From: Iningainema tapete BLCC-T55
Lineage (GTDB): Bacteria; Cyanobacteriota; Cyanobacteriia; Cyanobacteriales; Nostocaceae
Length of the DNA stretch: 64,000 nt
NCBI RefSeq assembly: GCF_014698965.1
Contig: NZ_JACXAE010000072.1
Coordinates: 248,001-312,000 of the forward strand
Direction of reading: 5' to 3'
Positions 1 to 9,775 of this stretch are shown piece by piece. How positions within the stretch are numbered: the stretch's first letter is position 1; each line of letters opens with the position of its first letter. The notes beneath the pieces were generated by a model. That model searched no databases and had not been told where the DNA came from. It was given only the letters and a program-made list of their open reading frames with translations. The position numbers and the translations under genes were made by a program.

Positions 1-2085
1 ATACTAAATAGTGATACTATTGTTACCCCAAATTGGCTTGAAAAGTTGATTTTGGCAGCATATTCAAGTAGTCATATAGCTACAGTTACGCCACTAACAA
101 ATAATGGCACAGTATGTTCAGTTCCTAATTGGCTAGAGTCAAACGAAATTCCCGAAGGTCAAACTATTTTAAGCTTTGCCAATTTAATCGAAAAAATATC
201 TTTACGTAAATACCCTACAATACCCACAGCAGTGGGGTTTTGTACATATATTAAACGTGAAATTTTGCAGAAAATTGGTTACTTTGATGATGTAAATTTT
301 ATCAGAGGCTATGGTGAGGAAAATGATTTTTGTTGTAGAGCATCTAAATCAGGATATTTTCATATAATTGATGATTCTACATTTGTTTACCACGCCGGCT
401 CAAAATCATTTAAAGCAGATAAGCAGAAACTGATAGAAGAAAATAGTAAAATATTAGCTAAGTTGCATCCCAGGTATTTTCCTGAGGTACATTCTTTTAT
501 AGAGGCTAATCCACTTAAAGACATTCTGGATAATATTAAACTCCATTTAACTATAGAACAAATAAAGAAATTAGAACCAATTTGCTTTATTTTACATAAC
601 AGTATAGATAAGCCAATCAACCATCCTGTAGGAGGTACAGAAGTCCACTGTGCAGCATTAATCTCCAATTTATCTAAAACTAAACCAGTATATAGTTTAT
701 TCTACAATAAAATTAAAGGTTCGGTTGAATTTGAGATATTCTTTAAAAATCAAAAACTTAATTTCAGCTTTGGTTGTGAATTACAGCGTCCCTACAGTAA
801 TAACTACTTCCATCATGAAGCAAAATTATTACGTTTGCTTGTAGGTATATTTCAATATTTTCAACCTAGCTTAATTCATATTCATCATTTGATTGGAATA
901 CCAATAGCAGATATCATTTCGGCAATTAAACAAGTCAATATTCCTTACGTAATCTCATTACATGATTACTACTTAATCTGCCCTAGCTATAATCTTATAG
1001 ACTATAAAGAAAAGTTCTGTTTTGAGCATAAAAATCCTGAATATTGCCAAACTTGTATTCAAGCTTTATTTGATGAAGGCGAAGAATTAAGGCAACAATG
1101 GCTAAGTTTATGTCAGCAGATTTTAGAAAGCGCTACTACTATAATAGCTCCATCTCAAACGGCATTATCTTACTTTGAAAGAGACTATCCCCAACTAAAG
1201 CTAAAGGAGAAATCTTTAGTAATTAGACATGGTATTTTTGACCAATTTGATTTAAAAGAGAAAGAAAAAAAATTAGAAACGTCTAGAAAAAATAATTTTA
1301 CTCATCCATTGAAGGTAGCTTTAGTTGGTTCTATTAGTACTGCTAAGGGTGCTAAAGTTTTTATGACTTTATTAGAAAAGCTAAGTAAATATCCGCAGTT
1401 AAATGAAAGTTTTGTTTTTGAAATTATTGGTCGCTTTAATTTAGTTATACCTAATTATATACAAAATGTAAAATTTAGGAATGAATACTCTCGTCAGGAT
1501 TTAGGTGTTTTGTTGACAGATGTTGATGTAGCAATTTTCCCTAATATTTGGGCAGAAACTTACTGTTTAACTGTAGATGAAGTTATAGCTTATGGAGTTC
1601 CTGCCATTACAACGCCTTTAAATGCAGCATCAGAAAGAGTGAAAAAATTTGAAGTAGGTTGGGTAAGCAATTCTGCTTCTGCTGATGATTTACTGGAAAC
1701 TTTACTTTATATTAAGAATAATTATGAGGAGTATATTAAAGTTAAAGATAATATCAAAAGATATCCTTTAGTTTCTTATGAAGAAATGACTGAAAAATAT
1801 GAGGAAGAATATTCAAAAATTAACCACACTATTATCAATACTAGTTCTCAATTGGTAATTACTCCAAAAGAAATAAGTGAAGCATATTTTCGCAGTTCTT
1901 TTAGTAATTCATTACCTATATCACAAGACGCTCAGGTGGAATTACAACGTTTACGTTTAATGATTAAAGCAATGGAAACTAGTAAATGGTGGAAGTTAAG
2001 AGTAGCCTGGTTACGTCTAAAAAAAGCATTAGGCATCACAATAGATGATTGGTGGATGAAAGAAAGAGGTGATAACTACAAATAA
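1..2085 (+). CDS. GT2-GT4 two-domain glycosyltransferase, 5' end outside the window
   Basis: The reading frame is open from base 1, so the gene begins before the window; 694 residues are visible. Residues about 1-125 are the C-terminal half of a GT-A (GT2) domain: the opening LLNSDTIVTP-like segment and the acidic EENDFC motif near residue 107 are typical of rhamnosyl-type GT2 enzymes. Residues about 190-600 form a GT-B (GT4) domain, with a GGTEVH nucleotide-loop start near 211, GSISTAKG near 443 and a DEVIAYGVP donor-binding segment near 526. The tail is basic and helical. It probably adds sugars to a surface polysaccharide or glycan. The following two genes are also glycosyltransferases on the same strand. 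Sugar specificity cannot be read from the sequence. Confidence 0.88.
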   Translation: MLNSDTIVTPNWLEKLILAAYSSSHIATVTPLTNNGTVCSVPNWLESNEIPEGQTILSFANLIEKISLRKYPTIPTAVGFCTYIKREILQKIGYFDDVNFIRGYGEENDFCCRASKSGYFHIIDDSTFVYHAGSKSFKADKQKLIEENSKILAKLHPRYFPEVHSFIEANPLKDILDNIKLHLTIEQIKKLEPICFILHNSIDKPINHPVGGTEVHCAALISNLSKTKPVYSLFYNKIKGSVEFEIFFKNQKLNFSFGCELQRPYSNNYFHHEAKLLRLLVGIFQYFQPSLIHIHHLIGIPIADIISAIKQVNIPYVISLHDYYLICPSYNLIDYKEKFCFEHKNPEYCQTCIQALFDEGEELRQQWLSLCQQILESATTIIAPSQTALSYFERDYPQLKLKEKSLVIRHGIFDQFDLKEKEKKLETSRKNNFTHPLKVALVGSISTAKGAKVFMTLLEKLSKYPQLNESFVFEIIGRFNLVIPNYIQNVKFRNEYSRQDLGVLLTDVDVAIFPNIWAETYCLTVDEVIAYGVPAITTPLNAASERVKKFEVGWVSNSASADDLLETLLYIKNNYEEYIKVKDNIKRYPLVSYEEMTEKYEEEYSKINHTIINTSSQLVITPKEISEAYFRSSFSNSLPISQDAQVELQRLRLMIKAMETSKWWKLRVAWLRLKKALGITIDDWWMKERGDNYK

Positions 2086-2149
2086 GAACAGACGAAACCT
2101 AGTCTAAATTAATGTTAACTCAGATGTAATATTAATAGTTTACTAAGTA

Positions 2150-3442
2150 ATGGGTTTAATTCAGATAACGAACAAAGCATTTCAATTACTTAAGAAAAGA
2201 GGACTGCGTGCTTTAAAACAAGCTGTTGCAAATAAGCTTTACCATGTAAGTTTATGGGATAAGTATAGCGAAGAAGCGTTAACTCTGGTATCTTGGCTAG
2301 ATTTTTCAGCATCTGAAGTAGAAGATAGCAGAAAAGTTCACCTATCTTTTTCAGGTGAATTGAAGATTAACAGCATTACTTGGTTTATTCCTGATTTTAC
2401 CCATCCTTATTATGGTGGTATTTATACTATATTACGGTTTGCTCAATATTTTAAGGAAATCAAAGGTGTTAGCAACCAGTTTGTAATTGTCGGCAGCATA
2501 TCAAAGAATTACGCTAGTCGGGCTGCTGAAATGATTGCTCAAGCATTTCCATCTCTTGCTGATGCGAGCGTGCAACAAATAACTTCTTACAAAGAACTTA
2601 TTCAAATTAAACCAACCGATGCAGCTATTGCAAGTTTATGGACTACTGCTTACTTTCTGCTCAGATTTAATCAAACTAAACGTAAATTCTGTTTTTTACA
2701 AGATTACGAACCTCTATTCTATCCAGCAGGTGCTACATATTCTCAAGTCGAGGCAACATATCGCTTTGGTTTTTATGGGATAGCTAATACACCCACAATT
2801 AAAGAAATTTATGAACAGCAGTATGGTGGAAAAGCCAATTTTTTCTTTCCATGTGTTGATATAGAAGTGTTTAGTCCCATCGAGCCGACAAAGTCTAATT
2901 CTTCTCCATATACTGTATTCTTTTATGGTCGTCCTGGCAATCCACGCAATGGTTTTGAATTAGGTGCAATAGCATTAAGAAAACTCAAAATTCGTCTTGG
3001 TAATCAAGTGCGTATTTTATCAGCAGGCGCAGCTTGGAATCCAAAAGACTTTGAGTTAGAAGGAGTTGTAGAAAATTTAGGATTACTCAATTATAAGCAA
3101 ACAGCAGATATATATAGTAGTTGTGATGTTGGCTTAGTCATGATGTTCACACGTCACCCTTCTTATTTGCCGTTTGAACTGATGGCTAGTGGTTGTCTTG
3201 TAGTTTCCAACTATAATCCAGCAACAACATGGTTTTTAAAAGAGGGACAAAATTGTTTACTATCTGAGTCTAGTGCGACTTGCTTAGCTGAAGTACTGGA
3301 AAAAGCTTTACTCGCTCATGAGGAAAGAGATAAAATTGTCGCTAACGCTCTTAAGGAAGTACAGATGTTTTACACTGATTGGCACAAGCAAATAGAGAAA
3401 ATATATACATACATGTGTAACCCATTAGTATCAGAGGTGTAA
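2150..3442 (+). CDS. GT4-family glycosyltransferase, WsaF-like
   Basis: A 430-residue protein starting at ATG 2150. After a variable N-terminal region of about 75 residues it shows ITWFIPDFTHPYYGGIYTIL, FLQDYEPLFYPAG and later FYGRPGNPRNGFELG, followed by LPFELMASGC in the donor-binding half. These signatures recall the rhamnosyltransferase WsaF group of GT-B enzymes, which lack the more common GGxE start of GT4. It lies 64 bases after the preceding glycosyltransferase and abuts the next one, so the three probably form one transcript for cell-surface glycan assembly. The exact sugar and acceptor are unknown. Confidence 0.85.
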   Translation: MGLIQITNKAFQLLKKRGLRALKQAVANKLYHVSLWDKYSEEALTLVSWLDFSASEVEDSRKVHLSFSGELKINSITWFIPDFTHPYYGGIYTILRFAQYFKEIKGVSNQFVIVGSISKNYASRAAEMIAQAFPSLADASVQQITSYKELIQIKPTDAAIASLWTTAYFLLRFNQTKRKFCFLQDYEPLFYPAGATYSQVEATYRFGFYGIANTPTIKEIYEQQYGGKANFFFPCVDIEVFSPIEPTKSNSSPYTVFFYGRPGNPRNGFELGAIALRKLKIRLGNQVRILSAGAAWNPKDFELEGVVENLGLLNYKQTADIYSSCDVGLVMMFTRHPSYLPFELMASGCLVVSNYNPATTWFLKEGQNCLLSESSATCLAEVLEKALLAHEERDKIVANALKEVQMFYTDWHKQIEKIYTYMCNPLVSEV

Positions 3443-4360
3443 TTGGATATAAAAAAAGTTGTAGCATATATAACTGCGTATAAAGATTTTGCAGCTCTTG
3501 ATAAGTGTATTCAAGCAATTTACAAACAGTCTTATCCAGTTAGTGCTGTATTTGTAGTAGATAATTCTCCGATTTCATATTTGTCGGCAAATAATAATTT
3601 ATTAATAGTAAACCATTATCCCGAAAATGTTGGAGTAGGTCAAGGGTTGGCGATCGCCTTAAAGTGGGCGTTTGCGCAGGAATACAACTTTTTGTGGGCA
3701 TTTGATCAAGACAGTATACCTACTCAAAATTGTCTGAAAATTTTAATAGAAACCTATGAACGCTTACGTCAAGATAATTACAAAATTGGTATTGTAGCTC
3801 CCACAGCTATTGACTCTAGAACTTGTCAAATTGTGGAATGTGCAATTTATAAAAAAGATCAGTTTATTGGGTGTAAACATAATTCTCAACTACAATACTA
3901 TGAATGCGATGCACCTATAACGTCTGGTTCACTAATTTCACTTGCCGCTGCTCAAAAAGTTTCTCCTCCTCGTGGCGACTTATTTATTGATGGTGTCGAT
4001 CTTGACTATGGACTGCGTTTAAAGCAAAATGGGTTTCACAATCTGATTGTTCCTCAAGCCATTTTAGAACACCAATTTGGGAGTCCGATTCAAGTCAAGT
4101 TGTTAAACAAGGAGTATTTTCTACAGAAGTACTCTGCTCTACGCCATTACTATATATGCCGAAATCATACCTATTTAGATACTCGCTATGCACAAGGCTG
4201 GTATCGCTTAACTAGCTTTCTGCGCCGTCTAAAGTATATGATGCGTACTATTATTTTAACTTTAATATATGACCCTGAAGATAAAGTGATAAAAACTTGG
4301 GCTTGCTTATTAGGAACTTATCATGGTTTAAAAGGTAAGTTGGGTAAAACTTGGTATTAG
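3443..4360 (+). CDS. GT2-family glycosyltransferase, rhamnosyltransferase-like
   Basis: A 305-residue GT-A enzyme. The best start is TTG 3443, directly after the stop of the preceding gene, with an agaggtg Shine-Dalgarno-like stretch inside the end of that gene. The N-terminus has the Rossmann strand VVAYITAYKDF and VVDNSP, then ENVGVGQGLAIALKWA and the metal/nucleotide motif FDQDS near residue 93, then a DGVDLDYGLRLKQNG acidic segment near 185 and a basic, hydrophobic C-terminus that may touch the membrane. The family transfers dTDP-rhamnose or a similar sugar to a lipid-linked glycan. The tight spacing implies translational coupling. Confidence 0.85.
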   Translation: MDIKKVVAYITAYKDFAALDKCIQAIYKQSYPVSAVFVVDNSPISYLSANNNLLIVNHYPENVGVGQGLAIALKWAFAQEYNFLWAFDQDSIPTQNCLKILIETYERLRQDNYKIGIVAPTAIDSRTCQIVECAIYKKDQFIGCKHNSQLQYYECDAPITSGSLISLAAAQKVSPPRGDLFIDGVDLDYGLRLKQNGFHNLIVPQAILEHQFGSPIQVKLLNKEYFLQKYSALRHYYICRNHTYLDTRYAQGWYRLTSFLRRLKYMMRTIILTLIYDPEDKVIKTWACLLGTYHGLKGKLGKTWY

Positions 4361-4364
4361 CTTG

Positions 4365-4808
4365 TTAAAGAATTGTTAAATATGTATCGGCAGTTTGATC
4401 GGGTAAGACTTTTAAAGTTTGATTACGTAAGTCTGGCTCTAAACCCAATGCTTCTAAAGGAATAACTCCAATTAATGCGTCAGATTCTCCTGATAATTCC
4501 AAACATTCAAAAGTTCCACTGCGATCGCATATAGTAATTTTTGCATCCTGAAATATTTTGGCTTTCGCAATACCTGTGGCAGTTGCTACATTAACTTCTC
4601 TTAGGAGTTCTAACCCCAGTTTTGCAATGACATCACTAGGTAAACAGAGGGTAGTAGCACCAGTGTCTACTAAAACATTTTTTAATGTGACAGATCTCAC
4701 TTGGTCTTGAGAAATTACTTCCCGTGCTGCTAAAATCTCATCAGCTCGATTGGTGATTTTTACTGTTATTAAAACTTTACCCATTTTCGAGTTATTTTTG
4801 GTGAACAT
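4365..4808 (-). CDS. retropepsin-like aspartyl protease family protein
   Basis: A 147-residue protein read leftward from ATG 4808. It carries VLVDTGATTLCLP near residue 46, the DTGA signature of clan AA retropepsin-like aspartic proteases. A hydrophobic segment, SDALIGVIPLEALGLEPD, follows where the flap and C-terminal strand of the single-domain fold are expected. Such short single-domain proteases work as dimers. Its substrate in cyanobacteria is not established. It ends 4 bases beyond the convergent glycosyltransferase gene, so the two transcripts meet tail to tail. Confidence 0.75.
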   Translation of the reverse strand: MFTKNNSKMGKVLITVKITNRADEILAAREVISQDQVRSVTLKNVLVDTGATTLCLPSDVIAKLGLELLREVNVATATGIAKAKIFQDAKITICDRSGTFECLELSGESDALIGVIPLEALGLEPDLRNQTLKVLPDQTADTYLTIL

Positions 4809-4896
4809 AACGTTTTTGTGTGTAGGAGTGAGACAGCTATTTGGTTATTTTTGATTTTATCATTCTCAACAAACTGAGATAGCACTCTGAGAAATC

Positions 4897-4929
4897 AGAA
4901 GCCCGGTTTCTCCAAGAAACCGGGCTTCT
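4897..4929. repeat. palindromic repeat with cccggttt stem
   Basis: A perfect 15-bp inverted repeat (agaagcccggtttct) around a 3-base loop. Related aaacccggtt hairpins occur at 14101-14131 and 61573-61606, so this is one member of a dispersed palindrome family. It sits between the protease start and the ecfT stop and could end ecfT transcription, but no T-run follows it. Confidence 0.85.
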
Positions 4930-4952
4930 TAGAATGTGCATATAATTTTTAA

Positions 4953-5909
4953 TTAAACTTGATTTCCTATTGCTAATCGTACTCCCCATAATAAGATTAA
5001 AAATGCGATCGCCACCCAGTCACGTCCTGTTAAACGTAAGTTATGCCACTGTACTCTATGTTCATTAGGACTAGTAAAACCTCGTACCATCATCGCATTA
5101 GCCATTTGTTCTGCTCGCAGCAGCAAATTTTTTAAAAGTCTTTCTGCTACTATTAACCAAATTTTAGCTGCTCCTTTAATTCCTAGCTTTTTCCAATTAA
5201 TAGCTCTTGTCATTACAGAGCGAATTAAGTTTTGGACTTCTTCTAAAACTAAGGGAATAAATCGCAAAGACAAAGTTAAAGTTAGAGTAATTTCGGTAAC
5301 AGGAACCTTCCACCTGCGTAGAGGTTGCATCAAACTTTCAATGCCAGCCGTTATTTCTTCTGGTGCAGTTGTGAGCAGATACAAATTAGTACTATAAATA
5401 AGAGTAAATAACATGGCGCTCAAACTGATTGCCAAATCTAGAGAGCGGCGAGTTACTCTAACTGGTCCTCCGGCAAATACTATATAACTATAATCTTGAG
5501 AAGTTTGAGTTTTGACGGGACGTTCCGCCGGAACGTCTGTACTTGGGGGTTGAGTTGGGGTACTTGATGGTTTTGAATTAGATACTAACTCAGAATCTGA
5601 ATTAGGCAGACGCGGCTGGTAACTTATACCTAATCCATCAGGACTAATAGCCGCAATCAACAATACAAAAAAGCACAGCATCAATAGCCAACCCATTTGC
5701 TGTTGCCAAACTCGTCGGGGAATCCGCGCTGTTAAAGTGGCAACAATTAGCACTATCACCAGTAGCACTCGCCACAAGTTGTTAGCATAAATGTAGGTAG
5801 TGAGAAAACTCATTAACCAGATAAACTTGACTCGCGGATCGAGTTTGTGTAGCCAAGTTTGCGGTTGTTCTAAGTAAAGACCGAGTGGTAGCGATCGCAA
5901 TAAATCCAT
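4953..5909 (-). CDS. ecfT: energy-coupling factor (ECF) transporter T component
   Basis: A 318-residue membrane protein of the CbiQ/EcfT family, which couples the ATPases of a vitamin or metal importer to a substrate-binding S subunit. It opens with LHKLDPRVKFIWLMSFL, followed by several membrane segments. The C-terminal cytoplasmic helices contain AEQMANAMMVRGF, which matches the conserved Ala-Arg-Gly coupling motif. A polar linker of about 45 residues (about 95-140) rich in Ser, Thr and Pro separates the early membrane segments. Part of it is encoded by a perfect palindrome at 5519-5537. The gene starts 7 bases after der and probably shares its transcript. No ATPase or S component is present here, so the cargo is unknown. 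Confidence 0.85.
   Translation of the reverse strand: MDLLRSLPLGLYLEQPQTWLHKLDPRVKFIWLMSFLTTYIYANNLWRVLLVIVLIVATLTARIPRRVWQQQMGWLLMLCFFVLLIAAISPDGLGISYQPRLPNSDSELVSNSKPSSTPTQPPSTDVPAERPVKTQTSQDYSYIVFAGGPVRVTRRSLDLAISLSAMLFTLIYSTNLYLLTTAPEEITAGIESLMQPLRRWKVPVTEITLTLTLSLRFIPLVLEEVQNLIRSVMTRAINWKKLGIKGAAKIWLIVAERLLKNLLLRAEQMANAMMVRGFTSPNEHRVQWHNLRLTGRDWVAIAFLILLWGVRLAIGNQV
5519..5537. repeat. palindrome inside the ecfT linker
   Basis: gacgttcc and its exact complement are separated by gcc, inside the reading frame and encoding the hydrophilic linker around DVPAERPV. It resembles the intergenic palindromes of this genome and may be a repeat that entered the gene in phase. Confidence 0.6.
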
Positions 5910-5916
5910 ACTTTAA

Positions 5917-7278
5917 TTAAACGCGGGTAGCTCTATTGGCACTAACTCCTTCCATTTCACGCACTTTCTTACTCCGCCAGACTAAACGAATTGGGGTGCC
6001 TTTAAACCCTAGTTGTTGGCGGAATTGGCGTTCAATGTAGCGGCGGTAGTTGTCGCTGAAGCGTTTGGCATCGTTGACGAACAATGCTATTGTAGGCGGT
6101 TGAGTACTGACTTGAGTACCATAATAAATTTTACCTTGACGCCCACTGCGAGAAACTGGTGATGAATGCCAGCCAACGGCTTCTTCCAAAACTTCGTTAA
6201 TTACAGATGTACTAACGCGGCGTTTGTGTGCTTCAGCTGCTGTATTTACTAGTTCTAGAATCTTTTCCACCCGTTGTCCAGTTAAGGCGCTCACAAAAAT
6301 CGTTTCTGCCCATTCAGTAAAATGCATCCTTTGCTCTAGATGTTTTTGGTAATCGTAAATTGTGTAAGAGTCTTTTTCTACAGCATCCCATTTATTCACA
6401 ACTAGGATGCAAGCTCTACCCTCTTCGATAATTCTCCCTGCTAACTTTTGATCTTGCTCCGTAATACCATCAACTGCGTCTATTACCATTAAAACTACAT
6501 CGGCACGACGAATCGCTTTAAAAGCACGGTTGATACTAAAGAATTCTGGACCATATTCTACGTTTTTCTTTTTTCTAATTCCCGCAGTGTCAATCAAACG
6601 ATAGCTTTGCCCATCTCGTTCAATCACGGTATCAATTGCATCACGTGTAGTACCGGAAATCGGGCTAACAATTGCTCTCTGTTCTCCCACCAAAGTATTC
6701 AATAAGCTTGATTTTCCTACATTTGGGCGTCCCACAATAGCAACTTTAATTTCATTGCTTTCGGTAATTTCTTCTACAGCGGGGAGGTGGTTAATTAGTT
6801 CATCAAGTAACTCTCCTGTGCCGTTACCATGAATAGCAGAGAGGGCAAAAGGTTCGCCTAATCCTAATTCCCAAAATTGAGCAGCTTGAATTAAACCTTG
6901 TTCTGGTGATTCACATTTATTTACGGCTAGTAAGACGGGGACTTTTTGTTGACGCAACCACTGGGCGATTTCTTCATCGGCGGGCATAGGTCCTGTTTGC
7001 CCATCTACTGCGAAAATAGCAGCACTGGCTTCTGCTAGCGCTGTCATTGCTTGTTGGCGAATTAGTGGTAAAAATTCTGTGTCGTCATTGAATACTAAAC
7101 CACCAGTATCGACTACCAGAAACTCGCGATCGCGCCAGTATGCTCGTAAGTATGTGCGATCGCGTGTTACTCCCGGTTCATCATGAACAATAGCAGACTG
7201 TTCCCCAGCCAGACGATTGACTAGGGTCGATTTGCCCACATTTGGGCGACCAATAATAGCAACGATAGGAAGATTCAT
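5917..7278 (-). CDS. der: ribosome-associated GTPase Der (EngA)
   Basis: A 453-residue protein with two consecutive G domains and a C-terminal KH-like domain, the unique architecture of Der, which is needed for 50S ribosomal subunit maturation. The first G domain shows GRPNVGKST near residue 10, DTGG near 58 and NKCE near 120. The second shows GRPNVGKSS near 183, DTAG near 230 and NKWD near 296. The KH-like end carries [13 protein letters not shown]. Length and motif order match the family. The start ATG 7278 immediately precedes the first Rossmann strand. ecfT follows 7 bases later. Confidence 0.97.
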   Translation of the reverse strand: MNLPIVAIIGRPNVGKSTLVNRLAGEQSAIVHDEPGVTRDRTYLRAYWRDREFLVVDTGGLVFNDDTEFLPLIRQQAMTALAEASAAIFAVDGQTGPMPADEEIAQWLRQQKVPVLLAVNKCESPEQGLIQAAQFWELGLGEPFALSAIHGNGTGELLDELINHLPAVEEITESNEIKVAIVGRPNVGKSSLLNTLVGEQRAIVSPISGTTRDAIDTVIERDGQSYRLIDTAGIRKKKNVEYGPEFFSINRAFKAIRRADVVLMVIDAVDGITEQDQKLAGRIIEEGRACILVVNKWDAVEKDSYTIYDYQKHLEQRMHFTEWAETIFVSALTGQRVEKILELVNTAAEAHKRRVSTSVINEVLEEAVGWHSSPVSRSGRQGKIYYGTQVSTQPPTIALFVNDAKRFSDNYRRYIERQFRQQLGFKGTPIRLVWRSKKVREMEGVSANRATRV

Positions 7279-7394
7279 AATAAGGATGTTGTATAATACT
7301 GCAAAACTTTATTGTAGCGAGTTTAGACCGCAGTTCGCGAGGAATGAAAATGGTGTTTTGCGACCACTCAAGTCTTTTGATGGTTAATAACTAC

Positions 7395-7425
7395 AAAAAA
7401 TCCCCCACCATAAGGCGGGGGATTT
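7395..7425 (-). terminator. intrinsic terminator of the psaA-psaB operon
   Basis: On the minus strand a stem aaatccccc/gggggattt, extended inward by a further CC/GG pair after one mismatch, is followed by a run of six T. It lies about 30 bases after the psaB stop, the expected position for operon termination. Confidence 0.88.
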
Positions 7426-7456
7426 AAATTAGTTAACTACAAAACCAGTATTCGGA

Positions 7457-9670
7457 TTAACCGAACTTACCAGCAGTAGCAGCAATCAAGAACGCGGCGT
7501 AGGTTAGGACGTAGCCAACAGTGAAGTGAGCTAAACCTACTACACGACCTTGAACGATGGACAGAGCAACGGGCTTGTCTTTCCAGCGAACTAAGTTAGC
7601 CAAAGGAGTACGCTCGTGCGCCCAAACGAGAGTTTCAATCAACTCTTGCCAATAACCTCTCCAGGAGATCAAGAACATAAAGCCGGTAGCCCAAACTAGG
7701 TGTCCGAAGAGGAACATCCAAGCCCAGACAGACAGGTTATTCACGCCGTATGGGTTGTAACCATTGATCAACTGAGCGGAGTTAGCCCAGAGGTAATCGC
7801 GCAGCCAACCCATCAAGTAGGTGGAAGATTCATTGAACTGCGCTACGTTACCTTGCCAAATACCGAGATGCTTCCAGTGCCAGTAGAAGGTTACCCAACC
7901 TACTGTATTCAGCGCCCAGAATGTAGCGAGGTAGAAAGAGTCCCAAGCGGAGATGTCGCAAGTACCGCCACGACCGGGACCGTCGCAAGGGAAGGCGTAG
8001 CCGAAGTCCTTTTTATCGGGCATCAGCTTAGAACCACGGGCATCCAAAGCACCTTTGACCAAAATCAGGACGGTGGTGTGGATAGCCAAAGCGAAGGCGT
8101 GGTGTACTAAGAAGTCACCAGGTCCGATGGTTAAGAACAAGGAGTTAGTGCCATTGTTAATAGCATCTACCCAACCAGGTAACCAAGGAGCGCCTGCAGT
8201 GGAAGCAACACTATCTGGATTAGATAGCAGGGTCTGGAAGCCGTAAAGTACCTTACCGTGAGAAGCTTGAATGAACTGAGCGAATACAGGTTCAATCAAG
8301 ATTTGCTTTTCAGGAGTACCGAAAGCTACTACTACGTCGTTGTGGACGTACAAACCTAAGGTGTGGAAACCTAAGAAAAGGGATACCCAGCTGAGGTGGG
8401 AAATAATCGCTTCTTTGTGCTTGAGTACGCGATCTAGTACGTTGCCCTTGTTTTGTTCGGGGTCGTAGTCGCGTACCCAGAAGATTCCTGCGTGAGCGAA
8501 AGCACCAAGCATCAGGAATACAGCGATGTACTGGTGATGTGTGTACAGTGCTGCTTGAGTAGTGTAGTCCTTAGCTATAAAGGCGTAAGGAGGCAGGGCG
8601 TACATGTGCTGCGCTACTAGGGACAATGCAGTACCTAGTGCTGCCAAGTGAATGGAAAGCTGGAAGTGCAGCGAGTTGTTGTAGGTGTCGTACAACCCTT
8701 GGTGAGGCAAGTTGAACTGACCTTCGGTTTCAACGCCAAAGAAGTTCTTGGCATTGAGCATTTCTTTGATGCTGTGACCAATTCCGAAGTTTGTGCGGTA
8801 TTGGTGACCGGCAATAATGAAGATGACTGCGATCGCCAAGTGGTGGTGAGCCATATCGGTCAGCCACAGTGACTCAGTCTGGGGATGGAATCCACCCAAG
8901 AATGTGAGAATCGCAGTTCCTGCACCTGTTGATGTGCCGAATACGTGACCTGCGGTATCAGGGTCAACAGCGTATGCGCCCCAGTTACCACTGAAGAATG
9001 GTGCCAAACCTTGTGGGTGAGGCAGGGTGGTGAGGAAGTTATCCCAACCTACGTGCTGTCCGCGAGATTCGGGGATAGCTACGTGTACCAAGTGACCTGT
9101 CCAAGCCAGAGAACTAACACCGAATAAACCTGCTAAGTGGTGGTTCAGACGGGGTTCAGCACTCTTGAACCAAGCTAGGCTGGGGCGGAACTTGGGCTGC
9201 AAGTGCAACCAACCTGCGAACAAGAACACTGCTGCTAGTAATAGCAAGAACACTGCACCTTGGTAGAGGTCGCCGTTGGTGCGCATTCCGATGGTGTACC
9301 ACCAGTGGTAAACACCGGAGTAAGCGATGTTTACTGGGTTGCTTGCACCTGCTTGGGTGTATGCTTCTACTGCTGCTTTACCGAAGTGTGGGTCCCAAAT
9401 CGCATGGGCGATGGGGCGGATGTGAATAGGATCTTTAATCCACTGTTCAAAGTTACCTTGCCAAGCTACGTGGAACAGGAGACTTGATGCCCACAAGAAG
9501 ATGATTGCCACATGACCGAAGTGTGTTGCGAAAATCTTTTGGTAAAGATTTTCCTCTGTCATGCCATCATGGCTTTCAAAGTCATTTCCTGTAGCCATCG
9601 CGTACCATATCCGACGAGTAGTCGGATCCTGTGCGAGATCCTGGCTAAATTTTGGAAATTTTGTTGCCAT
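7457..9670 (-). CDS. psaB: photosystem I core protein PsaB (P700 apoprotein A2)
   Basis: A 737-residue thylakoid membrane protein that pairs with PsaA to bind P700, the A0 chlorophylls, phylloquinone and the FX 4Fe-4S cluster. Many His-rich membrane helices are visible. [12 protein letters not shown] near residue 558 supplies its two FX cysteines. The start segment [21 protein letters not shown] and the end AATAGKFG are canonical. It lies 105 bases downstream of psaA on the same strand and ends before a clear terminator. The FX cluster depends on Fe-S assembly of the kind encoded by the suf genes in this window, and the quinone on the men genes. Confidence 0.98.
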   Translation of the reverse strand: MATKFPKFSQDLAQDPTTRRIWYAMATGNDFESHDGMTEENLYQKIFATHFGHVAIIFLWASSLLFHVAWQGNFEQWIKDPIHIRPIAHAIWDPHFGKAAVEAYTQAGASNPVNIAYSGVYHWWYTIGMRTNGDLYQGAVFLLLLAAVFLFAGWLHLQPKFRPSLAWFKSAEPRLNHHLAGLFGVSSLAWTGHLVHVAIPESRGQHVGWDNFLTTLPHPQGLAPFFSGNWGAYAVDPDTAGHVFGTSTGAGTAILTFLGGFHPQTESLWLTDMAHHHLAIAVIFIIAGHQYRTNFGIGHSIKEMLNAKNFFGVETEGQFNLPHQGLYDTYNNSLHFQLSIHLAALGTALSLVAQHMYALPPYAFIAKDYTTQAALYTHHQYIAVFLMLGAFAHAGIFWVRDYDPEQNKGNVLDRVLKHKEAIISHLSWVSLFLGFHTLGLYVHNDVVVAFGTPEKQILIEPVFAQFIQASHGKVLYGFQTLLSNPDSVASTAGAPWLPGWVDAINNGTNSLFLTIGPGDFLVHHAFALAIHTTVLILVKGALDARGSKLMPDKKDFGYAFPCDGPGRGGTCDISAWDSFYLATFWALNTVGWVTFYWHWKHLGIWQGNVAQFNESSTYLMGWLRDYLWANSAQLINGYNPYGVNNLSVWAWMFLFGHLVWATGFMFLISWRGYWQELIETLVWAHERTPLANLVRWKDKPVALSIVQGRVVGLAHFTVGYVLTYAAFLIAATAGKFG

Positions 9671-9702
9671 AGGTTTTGATAAATCCTGCGACCTTTAGCC
9701 CT

Positions 9703-9766
9703 GTAGAGAGATTTTGGATTTTAAATTTTGGATTGAATCTAAAATCTAAAATCCAAAATGCTCTAC
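9703..9766. repeat. 64-base imperfect palindrome in the psaA-psaB spacer
   Basis: Outer arms gtagag/ctctac enclose attttggatttta and its exact complement taaaatccaaaat, with further A/T-rich copies of the same words in the centre. It fills most of the 105-base spacer between the psaA stop and the psaB start. The same word family reappears less perfectly near 34512-34541. Confidence 0.8.
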
Positions 9767-9775
9767 TGCTGATTG

